From Aquisediminimonas sp031376385 (GTDB lineage Bacteria; Pseudomonadota; Alphaproteobacteria; Sphingomonadales; Sphingomonadaceae), in the NCBI GenBank assembly GCA_031376385.1, contig JANMDQ010000013.1, positions 62,001-126,000 on the forward strand: DNA of 64,000 nucleotides, in the 5' to 3' direction. The notes under the pieces were generated by a model. The model did no database searches and had not been told where the DNA came from. It saw only the letters and a program-made list of their open reading frames with translations. Both the position numbers and the translations under genes were made by a program. Positions 1 to 7,852 of the stretch are shown piece after piece; the first letter of the stretch is position 1; every line of letters starts with the position of its first letter.

Positions 1-783
1 TGCCGTCAGCCCGACAAGCGCCAGAAACTGGCCAAGCCGCTCAATGAACCGCCGCGTGCCCGGCGCGCCGTTGCTGCGGTCTTGCACTTCCCAGCCAGCG
101 CCGGGAAATTTCGCAGACAGGCGGGACGCAGCAACCCCCGGGTTGATGCGCGCGGGTGTCTTGATCCGATATTTTGATGTGAAAAGGCTGCCGGGCTGCA
201 CCAGTGCAGTGGCCTCTAACCCCTTCATGTCGACAATCGCGACCGGCCCAAGCGTAAATCCTTCACCAACACGGTCGGGCTCATCGGCGATGAAACCAAT
301 GATCCGCAACGGGGCCTCGCCAATCCGTATTGTATCGCCGACTTTCAAGCCGAGTTTTTCGCCCAATGCTGGCGCAATCGCCACATCTGTGCCCGAAGGC
401 CGAGCCGTCAGTGCCCCTGGGGCGAGCGTGAATTTGCCGTAAAGCGGATAACCTGCGTCCACGCCCTTGAGTTCAGCCAGCACCGATTGGGTGCCGTCCG
501 GCGTGGCGGCCATCGCCCGCATCCGCACTGTTTCAGATGTAGCGCCGACAGTGTCGAAGGCCTTACGCTCCTCTGGCGTCGCAATCCGCTGCGCCGTTTC
601 CATTTCGATGTCACCGCCCAGGATGACTTGGCCGCGCCCAGATAACTCTCCAAGGATTGCGCTCGACAAACTGCCTATGCCTGCAAGCGTCGCAACACCG
701 AGGAACAAGCATATGGCGAGCAAGCGAAGGCCTGCCTTCGATCCGCGTAAGTCTCGGATAGCTAATGTCCAAGCTTGTTTCAT
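1..783 (-). CDS. ABC transporter permease, FtsX/YbbP type (partial, runs off left edge)
   Basis: Membrane subunit of an ABC transporter of the MacB/LolCDE/YbbP superfamily. Reading the minus strand from an ATG at 783, the protein begins MKQAWTLAIRDLRGSK, then has a hydrophobic segment (LRLLAICLFLGVATLAGIGS) and a long periplasmic MacB-like core with a GGDIEME stretch near residue 48. The frame stays open to base 1, so only the N-terminal 261 residues are present. E. coli YbbP is about 800 residues. The neighbouring minus-strand ATPase and the divergent TesA-type esterase reproduce the ybbP-ybbA-tesA order of E. coli. It probably works with the ATPase in lipid or lipoprotein handling at the inner membrane; the substrate is not known. 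A palindromic repeat separates the two genes. Confidence 0.85.
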   Translation of the reverse strand, partial: MKQAWTLAIRDLRGSKAGLRLLAICLFLGVATLAGIGSLSSAILGELSGRGQVILGGDIEMETAQRIATPEERKAFDTVGATSETVRMRAMAATPDGTQSVLAELKGVDAGYPLYGKFTLAPGALTARPSGTDVAIAPALGEKLGLKVGDTIRIGEAPLRIIGFIADEPDRVGEGFTLGPVAIVDMKGLEATALVQPGSLFTSKYRIKTPARINPGVAASRLSAKFPGAGWEVQDRSNGAPGTRRFIERLGQFLALVGLTA

Positions 784-798
784 TATGCCCACACCACC

Positions 799-916
799 CG
801 TTCGGGCTGAGCCTGTCGAAGCCCTCCCTTCTTACTTCGGTACCTACGAGTAAGGGAGGACCCTACGACTGCCTTGCAGACGCTCAGGACAGGCTTCGAC
901 AGGCTCAGCCCGAACG
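799..916. repeat. Palindromic intergenic repeat with perfect 23-bp arms
   Basis: Perfect 23-bp inverted arms at 799-821 and 894-916 (CGTTCGGGCTGAGCCTGTCG at the outer left end). They enclose a partly self-complementary centre (CCTCCCTT...AAGGGAGG). This is the dispersed palindrome type common in sphingomonad genomes. Bases 859-893 also match, in inverted orientation and at 33 of 35 positions, bases 27481-27515 inside the MITE-like element. It could fold into a long hairpin between the ATPase and permease genes. Confidence 0.75.
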
Positions 917-952
917 GTTTTGGGGTGATTTCAGTGGGCGACCAAATACAAG

Positions 953-1645
953 TCATCCTCCCGCCCCATCCGAAACGATCAGCCCGTCCCGCATCGTCAC
1001 CACACGGGCGCAGCGGGCGGCCAGTCTCTCATCATGAGTGATCACGAACAGAGTCGATCCCGTTTCTGCCTGCCGCGCAAAAATCAGATCCATGATGGCC
1101 TCTCCGGTCGTCGCATCCAAATTGCCGGTGGGTTCATCGGCAAAAATAATAGCTGGCCGAGGGGCAAGTGCACGGGCGATGGCAACACGCTGCTGTTCTC
1201 CGCCCGAAAGCTGAACCGGATAATGGCCTGTGCGTTCACCAAGGCCAACTGTGGTCAGTTCCTCACGCGCCCGGTCAAATGCAGCTTTATCGCCTGCCAG
1301 TTCCAGCGGAACCGCCACATTTTCCAGCGCGGTCATCGTGGGTAGCAAATGAAACGCCTGAAGGATCACGCCAATCCGCCCACGCCGCGCCAGCGCCAAC
1401 TGGTCCTCACTCATCGTGCCAAAATCCGCGCCGCCAGTTTCGATAGTACCGCTTGTCGCGCGCTCCAATCCCGCGAGCACCGCCATCAGCGATGACTTGC
1501 CGGAGCCGGATGGCCCCAGCAGCGCGACCGTTTCTCCAGCGGTCACGCTCAGGTCAATCCCGCGCAAAATATCAACGCGAGCGGTTTTTTCTCCCAGTGT
1601 CAGGGTGACATTGCGGGCATTCATCACGATATGGGAGGCTGACAT
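953..1645 (-). CDS. ABC transporter ATP-binding protein, YbbA/LolD type
   Basis: ATPase that would energise the downstream FtsX-like permease. It has all nucleotide-binding-domain motifs in order: Walker A GPSGSGKSS (about residues 42-50), Q-loop ILQAFHLLP, signature LSGGEQQRVAIARAL, Walker B IIFADEPTGNLD and an H-switch VITHDE. I start it at the ATG at 1645 (MSASHIVMNARNV), giving 230 residues, the usual size for LolD/YbbA. A longer reading to 1888 would add 81 residues with no family resemblance and would run deep into the divergent esterase gene. The start lies 21 bp from that esterase, so both promoters must be very close together or overlap. Confidence 0.92.
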   Translation of the reverse strand: MSASHIVMNARNVTLTLGEKTARVDILRGIDLSVTAGETVALLGPSGSGKSSLMAVLAGLERATSGTIETGGADFGTMSEDQLALARRGRIGVILQAFHLLPTMTALENVAVPLELAGDKAAFDRAREELTTVGLGERTGHYPVQLSGGEQQRVAIARALAPRPAIIFADEPTGNLDATTGEAIMDLIFARQAETGSTLFVITHDERLAARCARVVTMRDGLIVSDGAGG

Positions 1646-1666
1646 AAGCGAACGAGGACTTTCGAC

Positions 1667-2320
1667 ATGGAACGCACTGGAATCAGGCGCTTTGCGGCAT
1701 ATGGGGTATGGCTGGCCGCAATCCAAGCCGTTGCGCTCCTTTTTGCAACTCCGGCTTTTGCCCGTGAGAAGTTGGTGCTGGCCTTTGGTGACAGTTTGAC
1801 GGCTGGATACGGCCTCAAGCCCAACGAAAGTTTCCCAGCGCAATTGCAGGCGGCGTTGCGCACGCGCGGCATAGTCGCGCGGGTTCATAATGGCGGCGTG
1901 TCGGGTGACACGTCAGCGGCTGGCAAAGCGCGAATGGGCTGGGTGATAGCCAGCCTGAAGGTCAAGCCCGATCTGGTCATTCTGGAATTGGGCGCCAATG
2001 ATATGCTGCGCGGCCTGAAGCCGGCTCAGACGCAAGCCAACCTAGATGCAATGCTCGCAGATTTGAAGCGGCGCGGTATCCCCGTCATCCTTGCGGGCAT
2101 GCGCGCTTCTCCCAATATGGGGCGTGCCTATCAGGCGCAATTCGATCCGATTTACCCGGCACTGGCGCGAAAGCATGGCGCAAGGCTCTATCCCTTTTTC
2201 ATGGCTGGCGTCACCCCGAACCGCGCGCTTCTGATCGCAGATCAGATCCATCCCAATGCGAAGGGCGTCGCAGTCATTGTGCGCGGAATCATGCCGCAGG
2301 TGGCGGGCGCGCTTCGTTAG
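1667..2320 (+). CDS. tesA: Arylesterase / TesA-like lysophospholipase L1 (SGNH hydrolase)
   Basis: Periplasmic SGNH-family esterase of 217 residues, hydrolysing acyl-CoA, lysophospholipid or aryl esters in characterised relatives. A signal peptide ends about residue 32 (ATPAFA-REK). SGNH blocks are visible: block I FGDSLTAGYG with the catalytic serine, block II Gly in GGVSGDT, block III GANDMLRG and block V DQIHPN with the catalytic Asp and His. It is divergent from the YbbAP-like transporter, matching the tesA-ybbA-ybbP arrangement of E. coli. Its last 4 bases overlap the end of the convergent isomerase gene. The family assignment is firm; the exact physiological substrate is open. Confidence 0.92.
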   Translation: MERTGIRRFAAYGVWLAAIQAVALLFATPAFAREKLVLAFGDSLTAGYGLKPNESFPAQLQAALRTRGIVARVHNGGVSGDTSAAGKARMGWVIASLKVKPDLVILELGANDMLRGLKPAQTQANLDAMLADLKRRGIPVILAGMRASPNMGRAYQAQFDPIYPALARKHGARLYPFFMAGVTPNRALLIADQIHPNAKGVAVIVRGIMPQVAGALR

Positions 2321-2916
2321 GCGAGCGCTATTGCAACCTGCGCCAACCGTTCCTTGCCAAAAAATATCTCATTCCCGACGAAAAAGGTCGGAATTCCGAA
2401 CGCCCCGCGTGCGACTGCGTCTTCCGTATTTTTGGCCAGTTCCGCCTTCACGTCAGGATCGTCGGCCAGCGCAACCAGACGCGCACCGTCCAGTCCGGCC
2501 TTGTCCAAAGTAGCAATCGCCACCACTGGGTCGGCCAGGTTCAAACCGTCCTCCCACATGCCTGCCATCAACGCATCCAGCGCGGGCATCATCTGCCCTT
2601 CGCGCTTCGCCGCCACCAATGCGCGCATGGGCAGCAGGGAATTGACCGGAAAATGGGGATTGAACTTGAACTGGGTAAGGCCATTGGCGGCAATGAAGCG
2701 CTGAAATTCCAATTGTTCATAGGCCAGCTTGGCAGGCGCATCGGCATAGCGGATCATTGGCGCGCGGTTGCCTGTGGCTTTGAACAGCCCACCGAGCAGG
2801 ACGGGAATGTAGTGGGCTGTCGCGCCAGTGTGCGCGCAGAAATCGGGCAGGACTTTGTGAAGGAGATAGCCATTCGGTCCAGCAATATCGAATAGAAAGT
2901 CAAAAGGTTTGGTCAT
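2317..2916 (-). CDS. 2-hydroxychromene-2-carboxylate isomerase-like protein (DsbA/kappa-GST fold)
   Basis: A 199-residue protein of the HCCA isomerase / kappa-class glutathione transferase family. It has the thioredoxin-like start FDFLFDIAGPNGYL, an all-helical insertion and the C-terminal GIPTFFVGNEIFFGKERL, with the cis-proline motif IPTF. In characterised members (NahD, GSTK1) a serine in the D-x-x-S-P motif activates glutathione. Here the aligned residue is glycine 13 (DIAGP). The protein may therefore have altered activity, so I do not call it a confirmed isomerase. It sits 4 bp downstream of the SDR gene on the same strand, in a likely clpS-SDR-isomerase operon. Confidence 0.85.
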   Translation of the reverse strand: MTKPFDFLFDIAGPNGYLLHKVLPDFCAHTGATAHYIPVLLGGLFKATGNRAPMIRYADAPAKLAYEQLEFQRFIAANGLTQFKFNPHFPVNSLLPMRALVAAKREGQMMPALDALMAGMWEDGLNLADPVVAIATLDKAGLDGARLVALADDPDVKAELAKNTEDAVARGAFGIPTFFVGNEIFFGKERLAQVAIALA

Positions 2917-2920
2917 CAGG

Positions 2921-3649
2921 TCACCATTTCTCTGTCCAGGGTCGCAGGTCTAACTCATGCGTCCAGGCTGAGCGGTGCTGACGGTTTAGCATCACATAGG
3001 CTTCGGCAATGGCACGGGGAGACAGCACGCCGTCATTGGCCTTTGCTTCATCAAAATCAGGACGCAGGCTGCGGACGAACTCGGTATCAATCCCGCCGTC
3101 GATAATGCTGTGGGCCACATGGATATTATGCGGGCCCAATTCCCGTGCCATGGATTGAGCCAACATTCGGAGCGAGGCTTTGGCCCCTGCAAAGGCCGAA
3201 AAGCCAGCCCCGCCGCGCAAGGAAGCAGTCGCACCTGTAAAAATGATTGTGCCTTTTTCGCGCGTCAGCATTCGTTTTGCGACTTCGCAACCCATCAGGA
3301 ATCCGGCAAAGGCGGCCATCTCCCAGACTTTGCGATAGACTTGTGCGCTGGTGTCCGTCACGTTGAAGCGCACGTTCGCCCCGATGTTGAACACGGCCAC
3401 GCCTATTGGCCCGACTTCGCGCTCCACTGTATCAACCAGCGCAATCATAGCTTCTTCGTCGCGCGCATCGGCGGGGAAGGCGCGGGCCTGATGACCTGAG
3501 TCGCGGATCGATCCGGCCAGTGCCTCCAGCGCATCGGCGTGACGCGGACGCCGATTGACGCAGGCTGTATAGCCTTCTGCCGCAAACGCTCGCGCTATTG
3601 CACCGCCAGTTGCATCCCCAGCGCCGATGACGAGCGCTGCTTCAGTCAC
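2921..3649 (-). CDS. SDR family oxidoreductase with Phe at the catalytic Tyr position
   Basis: Short-chain dehydrogenase/reductase of 242 residues with a Rossmann start (VIGAGDATGGAIA), an NNAG-like FNIGAN motif and the Ser of TGATASL (S143). The active-site YxxxK motif reads F153-A-G-A-K157, so the catalytic tyrosine is replaced by phenylalanine. SDR subfamilies with FSAFA-A-K at this site do exist, so this may be a lineage trait and not a recent loss. The start is a GTG that overlaps the clpS stop codon (GTGA), indicating translational coupling. The isomerase-like gene follows 4 bp later. The substrate cannot be inferred. Confidence 0.88.
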   Translation of the reverse strand: MTEAALVIGAGDATGGAIARAFAAEGYTACVNRRPRHADALEALAGSIRDSGHQARAFPADARDEEAMIALVDTVEREVGPIGVAVFNIGANVRFNVTDTSAQVYRKVWEMAAFAGFLMGCEVAKRMLTREKGTIIFTGATASLRGGAGFSAFAGAKASLRMLAQSMARELGPHNIHVAHSIIDGGIDTEFVRSLRPDFDEAKANDGVLSPRAIAEAYVMLNRQHRSAWTHELDLRPWTEKW

Positions 3650-4005
3650 GCTTTTTCAAGTGTGCATTGCAAGGGGTGCTGGTTCTGCCGGGCATAGTCC
3701 ATCACTTGCGTCACCTTGGTTTCGGCCACTTCATATGAGAATATACCGCACACGCCGACGCCCTTTTGGTGAACGTGAAGCATGACCCGCGTCGCATCTT
3801 CAAGGCTCATCTTGAAAAAATGCTGGAGCGTGTGGACGACAAATTCCATCGGCGTATAATCATCGTTCAGCATCAACACTTTGTAGGGTGTTGGCTTTTT
3901 CGTTTTTGACCGGGTTTTGGTGGCAAGGCCTGTGCCAGTGCCTTCATCATCACGGTCGTCGTTGACCGCCATGCGGGGAGTAAGAACTTCAGCTTTCATC
4001 ATCAT
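3646..4005 (-). CDS. clpS: ATP-dependent Clp protease adaptor ClpS
   Basis: Adaptor that delivers N-degron substrates to ClpAP. The core family motifs are clear: YKVLMLNDDYTPMEFVV, then H-Q-K-G-V-G-V-CGIFSYEVAETK and the C-terminal NQHPLQCTLE. The N-terminal extension of about 35 residues is hydrophilic, as is usual for the flexible ClpS arm. I use the ATG at 4005 (MMMKAEV, 119 residues); two further ATGs follow at once, and a longer TTG start at 4038 is less likely. The gene overlaps the downstream SDR by 4 bases and lies 52 bp after DUF2585. clpA is not in the window. Confidence 0.93.
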   Translation of the reverse strand: MMMKAEVLTPRMAVNDDRDDEGTGTGLATKTRSKTKKPTPYKVLMLNDDYTPMEFVVHTLQHFFKMSLEDATRVMLHVHQKGVGVCGIFSYEVAETKVTQVMDYARQNQHPLQCTLEKA

Positions 4006-4057
4006 GTTGATATCGCATAAAAGACGCGCATGGGGCAAGATGCACTTGATACCGGAT

Positions 4058-4630
4058 TCAAGCCCCGGCTTGCCATGTGCGGATGGCGTCCGTCGGGGCC
4101 AGCAGCATCCAGACGTTCAGTGTCAGATTATCGCGGATTGTGAACAGCGTGAACAGTTCAAAGACGATTGCTGTCACTAACGTGATTTTCCAACCCAGTC
4201 GATGAGCCGCAAAAAAGCCCAGCATCATCCAGCCGCCGTCGGCCATACTGTTCAAGATCGAGTCGCCAGAATAGCCGACCGCCATGGTTGCTTGCCGATA
4301 CCGATCAATCACGGCAGGCGAATTTTCGGCAATTTCCCAAGCCAATTCCAGTGCCGACGCCGCCATCAGGCGCACGCCCAGCCGTTGTGATTTGAGCATC
4401 CACGCGCCGAGTCCGTAAAAGATGAAGCCGTGGATGATGTGGCTGAACGTATACCAATCGGCGATATGCTGACTGTTACCTTCGCTGTTGACCGCCGATT
4501 CCCAAAGTTTCACGTATCCGCAGGTGCAAATCGGTGGGCGGTTCATGGCGATGAGGAGGGCGAGGGCAACGGTGAATATCGCGGCTATAATCAGCCAGTC
4601 TGTGCGAGAGATACTCTTCATGGGGGCCAT
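4058..4630 (-). CDS. DUF2585 (UPF0314) membrane protein
   Basis: Conserved alphaproteobacterial membrane protein of unknown function, 190 residues from the ATG at 4630 (MAPMKSISRTDW). It has a first transmembrane helix (LIIAAIFTVALALLIAM), then a conserved PPICTCGYVKLWE segment with two cysteines. The typical DWYTFSHIIHGFIFY, LAWEIAENSPAVIDRYR and YSGDSILNS motifs follow, and then two further hydrophobic segments. The length fits the family. An upstream TTG reading to 4717 would overlap the divergent gmk start and was not used. It is divergent from gmk with a 36-bp gap. Confidence 0.9.
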   Translation of the reverse strand: MAPMKSISRTDWLIIAAIFTVALALLIAMNRPPICTCGYVKLWESAVNSEGNSQHIADWYTFSHIIHGFIFYGLGAWMLKSQRLGVRLMAASALELAWEIAENSPAVIDRYRQATMAVGYSGDSILNSMADGGWMMLGFFAAHRLGWKITLVTAIVFELFTLFTIRDNLTLNVWMLLAPTDAIRTWQAGA

Positions 4631-4666
4631 GATTGACGATTTCTCTGCTTCGTTGCAAGAGCGGTC

Positions 4667-5335
4667 ATGACTGATCCGATTCCTGCTGCCGCCCCCCATC
4701 ACGCCGATCGCTTCCAAACGCGCGGTATTTTGTTCATTGTCTCCTCGCCCTCTGGCGCTGGTAAATCGACCATTGCGCGTAAGCTGCTGAAATCTGAACC
4801 TGGCTTGGAAATGTCAGTTTCGGCCACCACGCGCGATCCCCGCCCCGGCGAAGTGGACGGCGCCGATTATCATTTTGTTACTGTAGACCGATTTAAGGAA
4901 ATGGTGGCCGCCAACGAATTCTTGGAATGGGCCCATGTATTTGGCCACCGTTATGGCACACCGCGCAGCCCCGTTGAACAGGCGCTTTCCGAAGGGCGCG
5001 ATGTGCTGTTTGATATAGACTGGCAAGGTGCGCAGCAGCTGTATCAACAGGCTGGCGGCGATGTTGTCCGCGTGTTCATTTTCCCGCCCTCAATGGACGA
5101 GCTTGAACGGCGGTTGCGTGCTCGGCGCACGGACAGTGAAGACGTTATCACGGCCCGCATGGCGCGCGCCTCAGGCGAAATCAGCCACTGGGACGGTTAT
5201 GATTATGTTCTCGTCAATGATGATGTGGAGGCCTGCTTTGGCCATGTCTGTACGATTTTGCAGGCGGAACGCCTAAAACGCAGCCGCCAGACACGACTCA
5301 TTGGCTTTGTACGCGGTCTAACCAAAACAAGTTAA
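4667..5335 (+). CDS. gmk: Guanylate kinase
   Basis: Phosphorylates GMP to GDP with ATP; cytosolic and essential in nucleotide metabolism. The P-loop SSPSGAGKST is at about residues 26-35. The GMP-binding motifs SVSATTRDPRPGEVDGADY and F-L-E-W-A are present, with the lid RTDSEDVITARM. The 222 residues match the bacterial enzyme with a short N-terminal extension. It starts at the ATG at 4667. A tRNA-Leu gene follows 90 bp downstream. Confidence 0.97.
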   Translation: MTDPIPAAAPHHADRFQTRGILFIVSSPSGAGKSTIARKLLKSEPGLEMSVSATTRDPRPGEVDGADYHFVTVDRFKEMVAANEFLEWAHVFGHRYGTPRSPVEQALSEGRDVLFDIDWQGAQQLYQQAGGDVVRVFIFPPSMDELERRLRARRTDSEDVITARMARASGEISHWDGYDYVLVNDDVEACFGHVCTILQAERLKRSRQTRLIGFVRGLTKTS

Positions 5336-5425
5336 GGACATTCTGTTGGGCGTTTTCTCATAAACTAACCCAATACTTGCCCTTCGCGCCATCCCTGCTA
5401 TAGGCGACGGCCTAACCGGCCTGAT

Positions 5426-5510
5426 GCGGGCGTGGCGAAATTGGTAGACGCACCAGATTTAGGTTCTGGCATCGAGAGATGTGGGGGTTCGAGTCCCTTC
5501 GCCCGCACCA
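5426..5510 (+). tRNA. tRNA-Leu (anticodon TAG)
   Basis: 85-nt type II tRNA with encoded CCA. The acceptor GCGGGCG pairs with CGCCCGC before ACCA. The D-loop has AAATTGGTAGAC. The anticodon stem CCAGA/TCTGG encloses the loop TTTAGGT, giving anticodon TAG. A long variable arm (CATCGAGAGATG) and a T-arm with GTTCGAGTC follow. It would read CUA and other CUN codons. Confidence 0.97.
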
Positions 5511-5579
5511 CCGACGTCGCGCATCGCAAGTTCCAGCGCCGATCCCGGAATTAGCCTTTCAGACGAAAGAATGAGTGAG

Positions 5580-7097
5580 ATGCAAACAGTCGAGACTTTG
5601 AACGAAGGCCTGAAACGCGCCTACACCCTCACCATTGCCGCTAAGGATATCGAAGCGCGCGTGGATGCCGAAGTCAAAAAGGCAGCGCCACAAGTGCGGA
5701 TGCCTGGATTTCGCCCCGGCAAGGTTCCGGCCAACCTTATCCGCAAGATGCACGGCGAACAAATGGAGGCAGAAGCCCTTAACACGGCTGTGCAAGAAGG
5801 CGTGCAGGGCCTGATCGCCAAAGAAAAGCTACGTCCGGCCATGTCGCCTGCGGTTGAACTTGGCGAAGGTTACGGCCACGGCAAAGACGCCGAAGTTAAA
5901 GTCGCGCTGGAAGTTCTCCCTGAAATTCCAGCACCGAGCATCGAAGGCTTGAAGCTTGAGCGCCTGACGGTTGAGCCGCCAGCCGATCTGGTTGACGAGC
6001 AGTTGAAGGGCATTGCGTCCCAGCAAAAGACATTCGATGAAGCACCCAAGAGCCACAAGGCGGCTATCGGCGATCTGGTCGTGATGGATTTCCTTGGCAA
6101 AATCGACGGCGAAGAATTTGATGGCGGCAAAGCCGAAGGCGCTTCGATTGAGCTGGGCTCAGGCCGTTTGATCCCCGGTTTTGAAGACCAACTGGTCGGC
6201 GCGAAGGCCAATGACGAAGTCCTCGTCAAAGTGACTTTCCCCGAAAGCTACAGCGTTGCCTATTTGAAGGGCAAGGAAGCCACGTTCGATGTGGTCGTGA
6301 ACGAAGTGCGCATTTCGAAAGAAGCAGCACTTGATGATGATTTCGCCAAGAGCCTTGGCCTTGAAGGCATTGATCAGCTCCGCGGCCTCATCAAGGGTCA
6401 GATGGAGCAGGAACTCAATGGCCTGACCCGCATCCACATGAAGCGGCGTTTGCTCGATCAGCTCGCTGCTTCGCATGACTTTGACGTGCCTCCATCGATG
6501 GTCGAAGCAGAGTTCGAACAGATTTGGGCCCAGCTTCAGCAAGAAGCGGAGCGTGAGGAAGACCCCATCGCTGCTGTTGCTGAAATGGAAAAGGACAAGG
6601 ACGATTACCGCAAAATCGCAGTCCGTCGCGTGCGCCTTGGGCTGTTGCTGTCTGAGATTGGCCGCAGCAACAAAATCGAAGTGTCCAGCGCTGAAATGAG
6701 CCGCCTGATTGCCCAAGCCGCCCAGCAATATGATCCCAAAGAACGCGAACGCTTCGTTCAATATGTGCAGCAGGATGCTATGGCCGCAGCTCAACTGCGT
6801 GCGCCTCTTTATGAAGACAAGGTCGTTGATTTCCTGTTCTCGACCGCCGACATCACGGATCGCCCCGTAACGCGTGAAGAACTGGAAGCGGCGATTGAAG
6901 CTGAAGACGACGGTGCAGCACCTGGCCATGTTCACGGGCCCGGTTGCGGTCATGATCACGCCGAAGAGAAGCCAAAAGCGAAGAAAGCTGCCGCTAAAAA
7001 GCCCGCTAAGGCTGAAGCGGCTGACGCTCCGGTGGAAGCTGCTGAAAAGCCGGCGAAAAAGGCTCCTGCTAAGAAGGCCGCCGTCAAAAAGGCCTAA
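5580..7097 (+). CDS. tig: Trigger factor with His-rich and Lys/Ala-rich C-terminal tail
   Basis: Ribosome-bound chaperone and peptidyl-prolyl isomerase, 505 residues from the ATG at 5580 (MQTVETLNEG). An ATG three codons earlier (5571) is also possible. The ribosome-binding motif PGFRPGKVP lies in the N-terminal domain. The FKBP-type PPIase domain runs about residues 160-245 (GDLVVMDFLGKIDG, LIPGFEDQLVGA). A helical substrate-binding C-domain follows. The last roughly 60 residues are unusual: a histidine stretch GHVHGPGCGHDH, then a tail of repeated AKK/PAKK units resembling histone H1. E. coli trigger factor (432 residues) ends before this. gpmA starts 2 bp after the stop codon. Confidence 0.95.
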   Translation: MQTVETLNEGLKRAYTLTIAAKDIEARVDAEVKKAAPQVRMPGFRPGKVPANLIRKMHGEQMEAEALNTAVQEGVQGLIAKEKLRPAMSPAVELGEGYGHGKDAEVKVALEVLPEIPAPSIEGLKLERLTVEPPADLVDEQLKGIASQQKTFDEAPKSHKAAIGDLVVMDFLGKIDGEEFDGGKAEGASIELGSGRLIPGFEDQLVGAKANDEVLVKVTFPESYSVAYLKGKEATFDVVVNEVRISKEAALDDDFAKSLGLEGIDQLRGLIKGQMEQELNGLTRIHMKRRLLDQLAASHDFDVPPSMVEAEFEQIWAQLQQEAEREEDPIAAVAEMEKDKDDYRKIAVRRVRLGLLLSEIGRSNKIEVSSAEMSRLIAQAAQQYDPKERERFVQYVQQDAMAAAQLRAPLYEDKVVDFLFSTADITDRPVTREELEAAIEAEDDGAAPGHVHGPGCGHDHAEEKPKAKKAAAKKPAKAEAADAPVEAAEKPAKKAPAKKAAVKKA

Positions 7098-7099
7098 CA

Positions 7100-7786
7100 A
7101 TGCCGACTCTCGTCCTCATCCGTCACGGCCAGTCCACTTGGAACCTAGAAAACCGGTTCACCGGCTGGTGGGACGTGGATGTGACGGACAAGGGCGTGGC
7201 CGAGGCGAGAGCCGCTGGCGCGCTGATGCGCGATAAGGGGCTGGATTTCGATCTCTGCTTCACCTCGCTTCAGTCGCGAGCGATCAAGACGCTCAATCTG
7301 GCGCTCGAAGAAATGGGCTTACTTTGGTTGCCCGTCGAAAAGGACTGGCGACTGAATGAACGCCACTATGGCGGTCTTACGGGTCTGAACAAGGCAGAGA
7401 CGGCGGCGCAGCACGGCGATGCCCAAGTGAAGATCTGGCGCCGTAGCTTTGATATCCCGCCGCCGCCGCTTGAAACGGGCAGCCCTTATGACCTTTCATC
7501 TGATCGGCGCTACGCTGGGATCACCGTGCCCACCACCGAAAGCCTGAAAGACACAATCGCCCGCGTATTGCCTTATTGGCAGGCCCGCATCGCGCCTGAG
7601 CTCAGGGCTGGCAAGCGCGTCATTATCTCTGCTCACGGCAACAGCCTGCGCGCGTTGGTGAAACATTTATCCGCGATCCCTGATGATGAGATTACCGGGC
7701 TTGAAATTCCAACCGGTCAGCCCATTGTTTTTGAACTGGCCGACGATCTCACCGCAACTGACCGTTACTATTTGTCAGAGCGTTAG
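7100..7786 (+). CDS. gpmA: 2,3-bisphosphoglycerate-dependent phosphoglycerate mutase
   Basis: Glycolytic enzyme interconverting 3- and 2-phosphoglycerate. The phosphohistidine motif LIRHGQSTWN is at residues 6-15. The dPGM-specific stretches ENRFTGWWDVD and LNERHYGGLTGLNK follow, and the second catalytic His is in ISAHGNSLRALVK. At 228 residues it matches the family. It lies 2 bp after tig and is probably co-transcribed with it. Confidence 0.96.
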   Translation: MPTLVLIRHGQSTWNLENRFTGWWDVDVTDKGVAEARAAGALMRDKGLDFDLCFTSLQSRAIKTLNLALEEMGLLWLPVEKDWRLNERHYGGLTGLNKAETAAQHGDAQVKIWRRSFDIPPPPLETGSPYDLSSDRRYAGITVPTTESLKDTIARVLPYWQARIAPELRAGKRVIISAHGNSLRALVKHLSAIPDDEITGLEIPTGQPIVFELADDLTATDRYYLSER

Positions 7787-7852
7787 GCTGACCCCCTTGC
7801 CAGCTTCCCTCTGCCCCCCCTATCATGGGGAACGCAAAACGGGTTTCGCAAA

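Noticed and set aside
953..1645. The ABC ATPase as the missing energiser of the giant-protein export system
   Set aside because: It belongs to the LolD/YbbA type, is paired with its own FtsX-like permease and lies over 30 kb from the operon.
6159..7100. 313-codon minus-strand frame opposite trigger factor
   Set aside because: Antisense shadow of tig; no family features and no ribosome-binding site.
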